DNA of 64,000 nt from Pezicula radicicola (lineage: Eukaryota > Ascomycota > Leotiomycetes > Helotiales > Dermateaceae), in the NCBI GenBank assembly GCA_003008705.1, contig PDUO01000030.1:1985-65984 (forward strand), given 5' to 3'. Positions 35,602 to 46,595 of the stretch are shown piece after piece; the stretch's first letter is position 1; each line of letters begins with the position of its first letter. Below the pieces are notes generated by a model, which saw only the letters and a program-made list of their open reading frames with translations, was not told the origin of the DNA and made no database searches. The translations under genes were made by a program, and so were the position numbers.

Positions 35602-35689
35602 TCCGTATTGGTGTATCGGTTAGCATTTCTGCTTTTCAAGCAATTGAGAAGTTTCGCAGGAGAGCGGGGTTCAACTCCCCGATACGGAA
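35602..35689 (+). tRNA. tRNA-Glu(UUC) with 16-bp intron
   Basis: TCCGTAT (35602-35608) pairs with ATACGGA (35682-35688), with discriminator A at 35689. The anticodon stem TCTGC/GCAGG encloses loop TT-TTC-A. The 16-bp intron 35639-35654 sits at the usual place after base 37. The T-arm is CGGGG TTCAACT CCCCG. The anticodon UUC at 35635-35637 reads GAA. Confidence 0.93.
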
Positions 35690-35988
35690 CTTATTCGTAT
35701 CTAAGGTGTAAAACCTTGACAGTTGAATTATCTTTTTATTTTTTCCTTGCAGATTGAAGGGTTTCATTTCTTTTGTGGTTTTTGAAGTTTTTGGTTAACC
35801 GAGAATGTTTTGGCGCTAGTGTATGCGCGGTGCGGCCGCTCCAGTGTTAGCCGAAATATCACGTGCTACTACCTCGATAAACTCTATTTGCTTTGTGGGT
35901 AATCAAGATGAAATATATTTACGGAGTATACATACAGTAGGTATAGAAAGAAGGCGTTATCTCCGCAGTTTCAGATTGCATCCACAGG

Positions 35989-36275
35989 TATAGAGGATTA
36001 TTACGGCCACTTGGGCTAAAACTCTTCCCACATTTTCTGCTAGTAAAATTAGATAGGCTAGTGCCCCGAAAATATAGGCTGTCGTACCCTAAAAATACAG
36101 GCTGTAGTACCTCGAAAAATACAAGAAATAGTACCCCGAAAAATACAGGCTATATACCCTATATAAGTAGTACTATTAGGGCTCTACTGCTTACCGCCTT
36201 AAAAGCGGTAAGAATTCAATTCTATTTTTAGTATAGAATGAGTTTTGGCCCAAGTGGCTGTAATAATCCTCCATA
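35989..36275. mobile_element. TA-flanked MITE (Tc1/mariner-like)
   Basis: Inverted ends of 34 bp (35991-36024 and 36240-36273) differ at three positions; both read GAGGATTATTAC, then a GCCACTTGGGC core, then AAAACTC. TA dinucleotides border both ends (35989-35990 and 36274-36275), the target-site duplication of Tc1/mariner or pogo-like elements. Inside are a 24-bp tandem repeat and a perfect 8-bp-stem hairpin (36190-36212, CTTACCGC/GCGGTAAG). At 287 bp with no ORF it is non-autonomous. Confidence 0.82.
36055..36146. repeat. 24-bp tandem repeat inside the MITE
   Basis: Four imperfect units of 21-24 bp built on AGGCTGTAGTACC then CCGAAAAATAC, starting at 36055, 36076, 36099 and 36123. Confidence 0.8.
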
Positions 36276-37458
36276 CACAGGTTTGATTGTTGGTCAAAGG
36301 GTACAGTATTTTTAAGTACTTTTCTCTTTTCGAATACTATAGCTTTTTCGCCTCTACAGTAATTTCAGCGCCTTTATCCGAAAACTTTATGTGGCTTTAA
36401 ATAATTTTGTTGATTTTTAATTCTAAGAGTCCATTTACCTTTACGCTAAGTTGAGCTGAGAAGACAGTTTCAATGTTGTGGTATGTTGTGGTTAAGCGAG
36501 ATACTTATTACCCACTTAAGCGAGTAGCAAAAGGAACTGCATTGTGCATAATACGCGATCAAGGCACAGGAAAATCATAACCACACTCCGGCTGCGAAGT
36601 AGGCCTAAGCACTAAATTATGTTGTCAACTATTGAAAAAATTCTATATGTGTTGAGTTTTCTACCTGCGCTGCAGACTACACTTAGCTGTTTCATGTATT
36701 TGGTGCCAACTGTTTAATTCAGACCAATAGCAGCTTACCACCCCTGTTTTCTTCGTAATTTGATAACTATACTGCTAAGTCCATGGTATAATTAAGGCCT
36801 TTTTTTATTTAGATTTTATACAGCTACGTAGAAGTATCGATGCTAAAATAAACAGTGCATATCATCTCCTAGCTTTTGTTCTCGAATTAGGGTATGCTTC
36901 CTGTACATTCATAATGATCATAATGATTGTGTATGATATTTTACTCGGGCAGCCTTGCCTAATGAACCGGTCATGTCAAGGCTGAGACCGTTGGCGTTGG
37001 CGTGTTGCTTGATTTTCCTCGTGGGAGTTCAAAGACGCGCTAGTGAATTTCTCTATCCCCCGTCATAAAACATTCACTCGGACAACCCCCCCTTTCTTAA
37101 TACCCATTCCCAACTCAATTTGAGAAAGGTAGCGCACCTTGTCTTTATTGACGTGGGCACATAAATCTTTCCCATCCATCCTTCACAATCTTTCAAGCTT
37201 TCATTCAGTGCTTCAACACAGATCAACGCGTCTCGACTTGGCATTCTCAACTATTAAGACTTTGAGTCGCGTCACGATCTGAAGCTCTTTTCTTGAATTC
37301 ACAGTCTTTATCCCTTCTCGAAGTTCAGCTTTGACTTGCGCCCAGGATCTGTGTCATCTACGCCATTATTTCTCGGACTCAACTCTCTTTTTCATTTCAA
37401 GACTTCACCTTCTCGCTCCGAGCGGCGTTAAACGAGAACATCTTTTGTCTCCCACATA
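36276..37458. other. Intergenic spacer, promoter of MYND gene
   Basis: AT-rich in its first half without genes. 37080-37458 is strongly pyrimidine-rich, fitting a long leader/promoter of the gene at 37459. Confidence 0.5.
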
Positions 37459-38574
37459 ATGCTCTGCCTAAATTGTAGCAAGCCAGCCAAGCTGGCATGT
37501 AGCAGATGCAAAGCTGCTCCAATCATCGAAGGAGATGCCGAAATTTCGCACTGCGGTGTAGCTTGCCAAAAGAACCACTGGTCATTGCACAAAACAATAT
37601 GTAACAATCTTCGAGATCGTACAAAGCTTTACCGCGTTGCAGAAACCGCTCAAATGCTTTACTACATACATCGAGAGATAACTTGGGCGGTTTATGATAT
37701 CAAGGCCGTTGACCGTGTTGATGGAAACCTTCGTCTTTTTGGAACTGTACGTATATCACCTTCAACAGGGACATCTGCTTACAATCTCCAATTCAGGTAA
37801 ACAAGGATGCTAGATGGCCTCGAGAGTACAAAGTATTTCCTTCTCATCTTTTCCCAGACAAGAAAGATAGAGATGCAGTCCTGTGTTTACTTGGATGCCA
37901 TGATGCTAGACTTTTCATGGTCGAGTTCACTGCTGGCTTACTCAATGGTACGCGAAGCCTTCTAGGAATTTTTGCATGAGTGTCCATTCTAACTCTAATT
38001 AGACATTATCGTAGAGACCAAGATCTTCAATGTCTATACAAAAGGCAGTAAAGCTCCAGTAAGCTTTGATCTAGAAGGCTACATAGGAACTTCAGACGAC
38101 TTCATTCATGAAGTTTTGAAAGCCACATTACGAGCTGGTGAAGTCTTTGCAGTCGATATTGGAGGAGCACAGTTTGGTCATCACGAATCTTGCATCCCAT
38201 GGAAGCAGTACGAAGAAACTAGAATCAGAGGATACAGAACGCAGGGATTGCTTCCAAGTCCACTAGGACTACTTGTCACTGGAGATTACAGTCACAAAAA
38301 GATGTTGTTCGCTTATGGGAAGATGAGAGTTTCCAGGGCTAGAATGAATCATGAGAACAGCCTGGAGAATATGAACCTGAGTATGTTGTATTGGCAGGAG
38401 GATGAGATCGCACTCAAGGATCTTTGGAAGTTACCGGAGAAAGATTTCTTGAAGCGACAGCGATCTCTTGTCGACTTCATTGACATTGAATGCCAAGGAA
38501 TGCAAAGTTTCGGAAACCCCTTCTTTACTGAGCGTGGCAGGCGTTTAAAGTTGGAGAAAGGCCTACCTTTGTAA
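37459..38574 (+). CDS. MYND zinc-finger protein
   Basis: Exons 37459-37746, 37797-37947, 38003-38574; 336 residues, introns of 50 and 55 bp, phases consistent. The MYND finger is at the very N-terminus: CLNCSKPAKLACSRC, then HCGVACQKNHWSLHKTIC, with an insertion (AAPIIEGDAEI) between the zinc-ligand groups. The rest (WPREYKVFPSHLFPDKK, LLGCHDARLFMVEFTAG, KGSKAPVSFDLEGY) is a fungal MYND family region without SET motifs. It differs in its C-terminal part from the MYND gene at 28692, so the two are not recent duplicates. Role unknown. Confidence 0.82.
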
Positions 38575-40759
38575 TTTTGGGGCTGCATGAGGATGTGAGC
38601 AAATAAGGATACCTATAAGTACCTTCTGGCTAGGAGCATTTCTTGTGGTTTCTTCACTTTAGAAGAGAGTTCAAGTGGAGCGGTGAAAATCTGGTGCTAG
38701 AATTAGCACAAGGTCACCAATTCTACAATAGAAATGTTCAGTCAAAGACCACGAACTTGCTTTTGAACTGTAGAAGATCATAACAAAGTCTGTAAAGCAC
38801 GCTAATTTAATACTCAGAATTCTTGTTCCAGGACAATTTACTGCACAAATTATTGCTTTATCTGGCTCGGATTAATGAAAAGAACATATTGGAAAGCCTC
38901 GCCAGCAGGAAATAAGTTAAAACAAAAACTAAGCTTAACATACTATTACTGTTGTTACCTACATAACTAAGGAATAAAAATACTTACTATCTTCTCCTTT
39001 AGGTCTTAGAGAAAATTTTCTAAAGTACTTCTGCTGTCTTTAATTGATTCAAAAAGGAAACTCAATTAAAGCTTGGTTACTTCAGTTTTTTACATTGACT
39101 GTTTTAGATTTATTACTTAAATTAAGTAGGCTGCATTGTCTAGCCTCCTTAACCCCTCGCTTAATATCGATCTGTCCCTAACTAAAGCACACTAAATGAC
39201 ACTACAACCCTTAACACGCTCTACCTACCTTATCTCTAACTAATTTTCATTTTCTAATTACACATATTTAATAGTGAATCAAAAATCAATAGAACATTAG
39301 CACTATATCCGTCTTAAAATGCATCTTTGTTACTACATCTCTTTGCTAAAATGTGCAAACAATCCATTCTTCTCGAAATCGAGGTTATGTTTTACTCTCT
39401 ACACAAAGACACAACATGATGGCTTATTTTCTGCCATAGCTATAACTTCCTCGCCTATTCCTATTCCGTCTCTAACTAAAACACGCTAATTCATACTATA
39501 TCTCGCTTGCCCTCGTCTCCAATCCCCTTCCCCTCCCCGCCCAAAAAGAAAAGCCTCCTCTAAGAAAACCTCCAAAAAAGATTCCCCAAACCCCACAAGC
39601 CTCTCATCAAACCCCACAGAGCACATTACAAAATCCCAGGACTTCGGAATCTATAATCTACCCCCAAGTCCCCACAAGACGTTGGCCATATCTCACGACA
39701 GTCTAACCCCCAACGTCCAAAGAAGAAGAAATCGAGAAACCCGGTATTCTTGAATTCCTCGCTAACCAAAATTTCTCTTTTTCATTCTCCTCGCATTATT
39801 TTCTTTGATTCAAAGCATTCCGTTCCCCTTTCGGTCACACAGAAACTTAAAACTCTTCGAGGATAAAGAAATCGCAAGATCATCTTCACCAACACTCTGA
39901 AGATAGGTATCTTTAAATAAATTCCTCGGGATTTATGTCGGAGGCTAGCGCAGGAAGAGCCGACATCGATTTTTAGGGTAGTTTGTTTTATTGGTTTTAG
40001 TGAATGTAACGAGTAGGTACACTCATTGAGCCAATCCAACATTTGGGTTTGAGCCTCTGACAACCCACGGGAGCAGAATTTGTTATCTGGGATTATAGCT
40101 TATCTACCTTTAGGTGCTGAGTGCTAATGGTGAATGGGCCAGATGAACCGGTTCGGGACGCTAGGGGTTTAGTGCGACTATTGGTTTTAACGACACAAGT
40201 TCATCTATTATTACAACACAAGAATTTCTTTTGGTACGAATAAATCGTACCAACTGACTTGATAGCCTAGAAAAGAAACTTAGATGTATTCCTCTTTGCA
40301 GATACCTGAGGCAAAGGGAGAACTCCAAAGCTTTTGGCTTAGCTTAAATGTCAAAGATGTGGTGATCGAAAATACAAACCTTTGTTTCATGCATGGCATA
40401 CACGTGATAAAGAAAACGGATACGCTGATAATTCGAAGCTGGAGATGATTAAGCAAGGCGAAGCTAATGGAACATAGAAGCTCGCGAAAACTATATTTTT
40501 TTGGGAGCTGTAAACCTTTCATCCGGATCTAAGCTATGTACACATGAGTAGTAGACAAAACAGTAAAGCTAGCCACACCCAGAGTTAATAACTCGAACCC
40601 ATATCTTGTCAGACCACCCACGCAACCAATCCCGTCCCAAAGCGGCCTGAATATATACACCGGGATCAAGTACACCGGCACCCGATGCTGATCATAACCC
40701 ATCCGTCCATTATCGTCCCGTCATTCCCTTCATTTACTACAAAGTTATCCGAAAGACAT
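38575..40759. other. Long intergenic spacer
   Basis: 2.2 kb without a supportable gene; ORFs of 79-93 codons have no protein-like features. A diverged direct repeat based on CTAACTAAARCACRCTAA is seen at about 39170-39211 and 39464-39505. 39500-39720 is C-rich. Confidence 0.5.
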
Positions 40760-41494
40760 TTAGATCATGAAAACACCAGCAGTGACCATGACGATCAAGC
40801 TGAGGAAACCGCCAGTCTTGGCATCAACAATTGCTGCTCCGCTTGTGGAAGAGGAAGTTGATGATGCGGCGGCGGCGGTGGATGAGGAGGAGGCAGCGGC
40901 AGCCTTCTTGGCATCTATCGCAAATCGTTAGTCATTACTCTATGTAGGGTAGATTGAAATTTGGAAAGAATGTAAAAACATACCCTTTTGAGAAGCCTTG
41001 GTGGCAGCGATAGAGGAGCAGGTGTCAACGAGAGTGGTGTTGCCGGTCAAAGCAGCAAGCTTGGTGGTGGCAGCGGAAGCCTTTGCCTGGAGCTCTGTAA
41101 CCTTGGTAGCATTACCCTTGGCCTTAGCCTCAAGTTTGGTGGTGTTGGCAGCAAGGTCAATGGACTTCTGGAGGGATTCCATCTTATCGCAATCGTCCTC
41201 AGTATCCTCGGCAGCTGAGATGACTGCGCAAGTTTCGACCAAGGTGGTGTTGGACTGCATGGTGGCGAGAGTGGTGGCAGCGGTGGATGCCTTTGCCTGG
41301 AACTCAGCAATCTTGGTAGCGTTGCCCTTGGTCTTGGCCTCAAGCTTGGTGGTATTGGAAGCAAGATTGACAGTCTTCTCGAGGGATGCCATCTCTTTGC
41401 AGAGAGACTTGTCGGTAACAGCCTTGGTGCTATTGCCCTTGGCAGCTACGGCACCGACGGCCAAAAGGGTAAGGAAGATGTTGGAGAATTGCAT
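40760..41494 (-). CDS. GPI-anchored repeat protein, hypothetical
   Basis: Exons in coding order 41494-40984 and 40914-40760; 221 residues, 69-bp intron. Signal peptide MQFSNIFLTLLAVGAVAA. Two clear copies of a ~63-residue module follow (about 32-94 and 102-164), each starting with a Cys and containing NTTKLEAK-KGNATK, FQAKAS/LQAKAS and a closing NTTLVxTC. The C-terminus is an Ala/Ser/Thr-rich linker and a hydrophobic tail (FLSLIVMVTAGVFMI), the pattern of a GPI-attachment signal. Likely a cell-wall or plasma-membrane structural protein with helical modules and N-glycans. Family not recognised. Confidence 0.75.
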
Positions 41495-42785
41495 TTTGGC
41501 GGTTGTTGGTTTGAAAGGGTGGTTTTGGGTGAGAAAAGTAGAGGCTGGTTTAAATTGTTAGGGTGAGGAAATAAAGACGGACCGGCCGAAAATGAATTGA
41601 AGATGGAGTACAAGAATGTAGTGAAGATGATGAGATGATCGCTGATGGTGTTCCTGAGATGGTGATTGTACCTGTTATATACACTTTGGAGACCACTGGG
41701 TTTCTCCACTCTCTCAACCAGCACAAGTCCACAAGTCCACAATTCCACAATACCTGTAGGGCTAACAATAGAGTGGAAACGTCCAACCTCTGTCTAATCT
41801 TGCCGGCTGTCGTTAATGCCAAGGCCTGTGACAGATCAGCCCTTCCCTGGGTATGGAACGAACCTCTCACACGGACGCAGAGCAGGTTTCGTTCGAGGCC
41901 TTCGTGCCCCCCGAAGACCACGAGCAAAAAAAATCCCAAAGATAGAAAACTCGCCTAGTCATGCTTAACATGACATGGGCAAAAGTGTGTGGACAAGAGA
42001 CGACGTTGCCTCATCTTCATACCTGAGCGCCACGTAAGATCGCTTCAGGCCCTTCCCTCGCCGTCGCTAGCAATAAAGGGGAAGTTGAGACGGCGGCTCT
42101 CAGATGACTCGCTTGTCTGATGGATTTCCTACAGTAGCTCGACCTGGAAGGGCGAACCTGGGCATGCAGAACCGAGTGAGTTTCGCTGACGACTTTGCTA
42201 GTCACATCCAAACCGAATGTAAACTGCTTTGGTCGTTGTTGTCAGAGACGTCTGAATGTTTGATTCGCCAGCGCGATTTCTCAAAACATTTACTGCGTCG
42301 AATTAACCTGGTTAGCGAGACGGTGCTTCTGATGCGTAGCGAGTGTGGACGCCTGTTTGCCTATTCCCACTAATTCCCGGGAGCTTCACTGGCTGCCGTC
42401 CCTTGTTTATCGGATCTCTCTCCACAAGTCAGCCCCAAGCGACGTTTCGGGGCGTGCATTCCCTCTGTTTTCAGCCCCACCGCTGTCGAAGATCTTGGTT
42501 TGTCTTTTCACAAGCTCACCAGTTCAAAACATTCACGACTCTGGAAATAGCCTCATGGATTTCAGACTTCAGACCAACCTATTTACGCATTTATGCTGCA
42601 GGCGAGAAAAGCACATCTTCTCCCTTCTTGTCTCGCGCCCGAACTGCACATCAAGCAGATTTACGCTTGGCATCAGGCTGTCTTGCGAACTTTTCTTTTG
42701 GGAGAAATGCTTCAATGTCTTTAGCATGCGAAATGCACTTTTGCCGGAAAGCTTGTCGGAGTAAAAGTCTTGGAAGACTCGCGGC
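41495..42785. other. Intergenic, no supportable gene
   Basis: The first 250 bp are the promoter of the GPI-protein gene. Overlapping ORFs up to 148 codons at 42343-42789 lack domains and compete in several frames, so I do not call them. The composition is not AT-rich. Confidence 0.4.
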
Positions 42786-43075
42786 CTAGAGAGTGGGGAT
42801 GTTGGGTATTATTGTGAAGGTCACAGCTTTTCTCCCCCACCAGGAGACCGTTCTGTCAGGATGCACCTCTTCAACCTTAGGCTTTCAACCACCCTTCAAA
42901 ACATGTTTCTGTAAATACGGGGCATACCACTTTACCGAACTCTCAGACTCTCCATCAATATCAGTAATGTCGCCTCGGTGGCATTTGAATATACAGTAGA
43001 TTGAGCAGTTGCACTGTCTGAACCAAGTTGCGCAAAAAGGCAGACTCCAAGCAGAACAACACGCACAATGAACAT
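42786..43075 (-). pseudogene. Possible relic of a small secreted protein
   Basis: From an ATG at 43075 the minus strand encodes a signal-peptide-like MFIVRVVLLGVCLFAQLGS. The frame then ends early. A one-base shift near 42985 would open a second protein-like frame (DITDIDGESESSVKWYAPYL) that itself has an in-frame TGA before ending at 42786. It looks like a decayed secreted-protein gene; the family is not recognised. An intron cannot be excluded. Confidence 0.25.
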
Positions 43076-43239
43076 TCCAGCAGCTACTATCCAGAATTCC
43101 TTAACAGTGTTGATACTAGGTGGCCCGAATCATTGAGGGAGAGCTTGTCAACAATCATATCCAAGTCTTCGGGAGTGTGGAGTTGCGAAGCTTAATAAGT
43201 AATCTCCGCCTGCAAGACAGCCGCTAACAATCACAATAA

Positions 43240-44133
43240 TCATAGCGTCGGTAATGACAGAACGTTGTCTCGGAGAATATCAGGGTCTTTCTCGCCTCGT
43301 AGCATCGCAAAAGTTTTCATCTCATTCATCAAATTATCAATCTCAACAACACGTCTCCACCGTATATTGACTCCGACCGGATGCCACAACTGTATCCAGC
43401 ATCCCGCCTCTTTTTCCAGGTCCTTCTTTTCTTTCTCAAGATCCGCATATTTTCTATACTCGCCTTCATCCTAGAAGCATATGTGATAGAGCTTACAAAA
43501 TGTTATCCATTCTGAAGGGCAATCGATATTCCTCTTCGTGAACAGGTACTGGAATATGTACTCCTATACTCGTCCTGATATGTAATCGGGAAGGTCAGCC
43601 TGAACAAGCCAGTCGATATGACGCTTGTAATTCTCCCTCGGGACAGAACGAATAGCATCTCGAGAGATTCCAAACTGGTTCCAGCAAGGCTGTGCGAGGA
43701 CCTCTGGAACGGAAAATAACTGTGGTGCTGTGGGCGGTGCGAAGTTATCGATCATGGCTTGGCGAACATATGGCTCTTCGGTCTTGACAGACTCATCGAC
43801 TGACTTGTTCGCTATGGGGTGGTGTTTCGCTCCCAAGTCGTCGGCAACATAATGGATGATGGTCGCATTTGGCAAATATACACTGGCTACCTACGAGATA
43901 TCTTCTCTGGCAGTGGGTGCGACGACAAGATGGACTGAAGGATTTGAACCTGTGAAAGTTCTATCGCTGTTGGCGACCTTGGGGTTCCTTCCTGGATAGC
44001 ACTTGTTTCCATAGGTGTGGCACGCTCCGTACATCAAGAGGAATGTTAGGGTACCCATAAAGATAGAAAAAAGGAGTGAGCGTGGTAGACTGCGTGCATT
44101 CCCCCACAACTAAACAACTTCCCTCGGAGACAT
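43240..44133 (-). pseudogene. DUF3431 protein, pseudogene
   Basis: Starting at 44133, one frame carries an N-terminal anchor (LLFSIFMGTLTFLLMY), HLVVAPTAREDIS, LPNATIIHYV and then the DUF3431 C-terminal hallmarks SVPEVLAQPCWNQFGISRDA and LPDYISGRV, continuing EYIFQYLFT and CPSEW. Four in-frame TAG stops (44112-44110, 43893-43891, 43566-43564, 43473-43471) interrupt it. Two stand where the family has Trp. The middle of the domain, with its usual FxHxH-type block, is missing. The product is therefore dead. Intact family members are membrane-anchored fungal proteins of unknown, glycosyltransferase-like function. Confidence 0.8.
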
Positions 44134-44177
44134 TGTGATCCAACTGAATACGTGAGTATGGCCGTCGTGGTTTTTGT

Positions 44178-44200
44178 GTCTCGTCTCGTCTCGTCTCGTC
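44178..44200. repeat. (GTCTC)n microsatellite
   Basis: More than four pentamers of GTCTC in the upstream flank of the DUF3431 relic. Confidence 0.9.
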
Positions 44201-44364
44201 TTATCGCAATGTCTTCACTTCTGATGGATGATCAACGCTGTAGTATAGTCAACGGGGCATGATGGAAACAGACAGGCACGCCGGTAAAGACAGTGATATA
44301 GGAATGTGTTGGATTGCAGTGCTTGAAGAAAGGTTAAGTGAAGGTGGAGCCAAAATGTGAAATG

Positions 44365-44400
44365 AGAGGGAGAGGGAGAGGGTGAGGGTGAGGGTGAGGG
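44365..44400. repeat. (AGAGGG)n/(TGAGGG)n G-rich repeat
   Basis: Three AGAGGG followed by about four TGAGGG hexamers on the plus strand; several GGG runs. Confidence 0.85.
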
Positions 44401-44501
44401 AGTCACGCTAACCCTGAATTGTACATTAAAGCCCTTTGATCGGTACCTATCTATACTGCTTCCTCATTCGTCCCTATTCCCCTCCGTTTACAACTCCATC
44501 T

Positions 44502-45917
44502 ATGAGTTCTTGTCACCAACCTTCCATTGCACACAAGACCAAGCCCACCTTTTGGTAGGCATGATATAATATCAGACTTGAAAGAACCCCCATCTCACGC
44601 CAGAGGCGCCCAGCAGAGCGAGGAAGTCCCCTTAGATTCCCTTATACAAAACCTTTCTATTCGCACGAGCTTCTTGGATATCCTCAATGGGTATCCTGTA
44701 TTCTCCAATATCTGCGCTTGTTTATCAGACCGGTCTGATTTAAACATAAAAGCGCTTCTGACCTTCAGGTCGACGACAAAGAGCATCAAGAAGGATGTTG
44801 ATACCTGGCTTTTGTCGCAACATAATATCAATAAACAACTTCTTCGATTCGTAAACGATCCCACTTCATTTCGAGCTCGGCTAGCCCGTCACAACGCCCT
44901 GATTTCTGGAAGCTTTGCCCTTCAGTTCTTCCAACGAGTCGTGTGGCCAGAATCCGATCTAGATATCTTCATGGAAACTGGAGATGATACGGAATCTTTG
45001 GACGCTGTTTGCAAGAAATGAAGGTTACCGCCCTGGGCTACAACCAGACCTCTCGCCAGCTCCGGGGAATTATGCCGAAATGAAGATCGATGATGTAAAT
45101 GTCATATATTCCTCATGGTTTACTGTTGTTGCAAATAGTCATATGGTAGGGTCGTGGGAATGGTACCGAGAGTAAAATCCAGCTTGTATTATCAAGGGTG
45201 CCCCCTGCTGGAAACATCCTCGAGCGATTCTACATGACGGCCGTCAACAACATCATTACCTGGAACAAAGCCTACTACATGTTTCCGGATTCTACTGTTT
45301 GAGATCGCAAAGCCTTTCCCTTGAGACGGCTGGAAGAAGGCACGCAAAAGGAAATTGACAAGTACGTTGAACGAGGCTGGAAACCCTGCAGCCTCAAAGA
45401 TGGAATTAGAGACGGAAGCCTTCCTCTATCTCTACGTTCTGTAGAACGACGCATCGGCGATGGAAAGTGCTGGACTACTCCCTTGAATACGGATGGAGTA
45501 GAAGCATCTGGCTCAAGGCCTGATTATATCATCGAACATCTCCATTTCATGCTTCATCCCGGTAAAGATCTGCGTGAAGCTCATTCAGTAGTTGGACTTG
45601 AGTCATTTGTAGCATGCCTTTTACGATACACATACACATGCGCCTCTGGCGATTTGTGGGATCGCAGAGATAAGAAAGAATACTTCGGGCGTGACTTCCT
45701 TAGCCCGAAACTGGATGAGTTGACGGCACTCAAGTTGGATAAGATGGCACCTGATGACCATCCTGGGTTTTGGACGAGAAAAATCGTCGCACTGAGGGTA
45801 TTCACAGATATGAACATATGTTTACCAGGCCCCCATCTTGGTCTTATTACGACGATCGTGTACCGGGATGATATGAGGAGTGGAAGCAACAAGGCCAAGA
45901 ACAAGAAAGATGAATAG
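44502..45917 (+). pseudogene. Nucleotidyltransferase-like fungal protein, pseudogene
   Basis: Family features run through three frames. Frame 1 (44527-45021) has FLDILNGYPVFSNICACLS and the nucleotidyltransferase-like LISGSFALQFFQRVVWPESD followed by LDIF. Frame 2 (about 45010-45165) has NEGYRPGL. Frame 3 (to 45917) has IQLVLSRVPPAGNILERFYM, then a TGA at 45300-45302, then the C-terminal half (DKYVERGW, IVALRVFTDMNICLPGPHL). Shifts near 45014 and 45165 leave no room for introns. The ATG at 44502 is also out of frame with frame 1. A multiply broken copy of a fungal family with a GSxxL...DxD nucleotidyltransferase-like signature. Confidence 0.7.
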
Positions 45918-46595
45918 ATCAGTGTCTGCTTGTTGTGGATGTCGAATGGTTCCTGGGCTTGCCAGCTCTATAGTTGAGGTCCTGCTCTATTTGCAGCAGT
46001 TGACTTCTTTGGATGTCCCAAACCTGAACATACGACAATTCTATGACAATTGAGCTGTGAATTACAAATAAAAGCCATGGAGAGTTCAAGTGTTAGCACC
46101 CAATTACACGACCCCATCAATGGCGTTTTCACAGGCGGATCAAATTTACTCCTAGTTAAGCATGGTGCTTTTTTTGTGAGTTGAATATTTGATTGACCCG
46201 GGCGGAAAGTGAGATTATCCTCACAATTGTCAAATCACTTGCTGCTCATACTACGACTATTGACTGCTACTACCTTGCGAGTTATTTTGTAAGAAAATCA
46301 TGTTGATTAAGGCTATATTGACATATAAGGATGGGCTACTCAGATCAAGTAAATTACCCAAAATCTTGGCACTTTCTATTCTATTACAAGTCGTTCTTTC
46401 CCTATACTCGGCACCAACCTAATTCCAACACATAGCAATTCGTGCTTTCTGTTTGTGCCCTTTCAATACCATGTCAAACATCCCAAAGCTCGTAGAAGCA
46501 TCCATTATACATACACAGATTCATAACACCCAGACGTATTCTTTTCTTTTGCATCAGCAACTCGTTTTTTACTCATTCATCCATTGTCGCTAAGT
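45918..46595. other. Intergenic spacer, esterase promoter
   Basis: No gene seen; the last ~200 bp are pyrimidine-rich before the esterase start. Confidence 0.5.

Noticed and set aside
36055..36146. CRISPR-like spaced repeats
   Set aside because: Units are directly adjacent without spacers, inside a MITE of a eukaryotic genome.
42343..42789. Overlapping ORFs of 139 and 148 codons
   Set aside because: Two competing frames, no domain, no signal peptide, no splice logic.
43925..43965. tRNA B-box-like GGTTCAAATCC on the minus strand
   Set aside because: It lies in the coding part of the DUF3431 relic (TGSNPS region), and no acceptor stem, A-box or anticodon arm can be folded around it.
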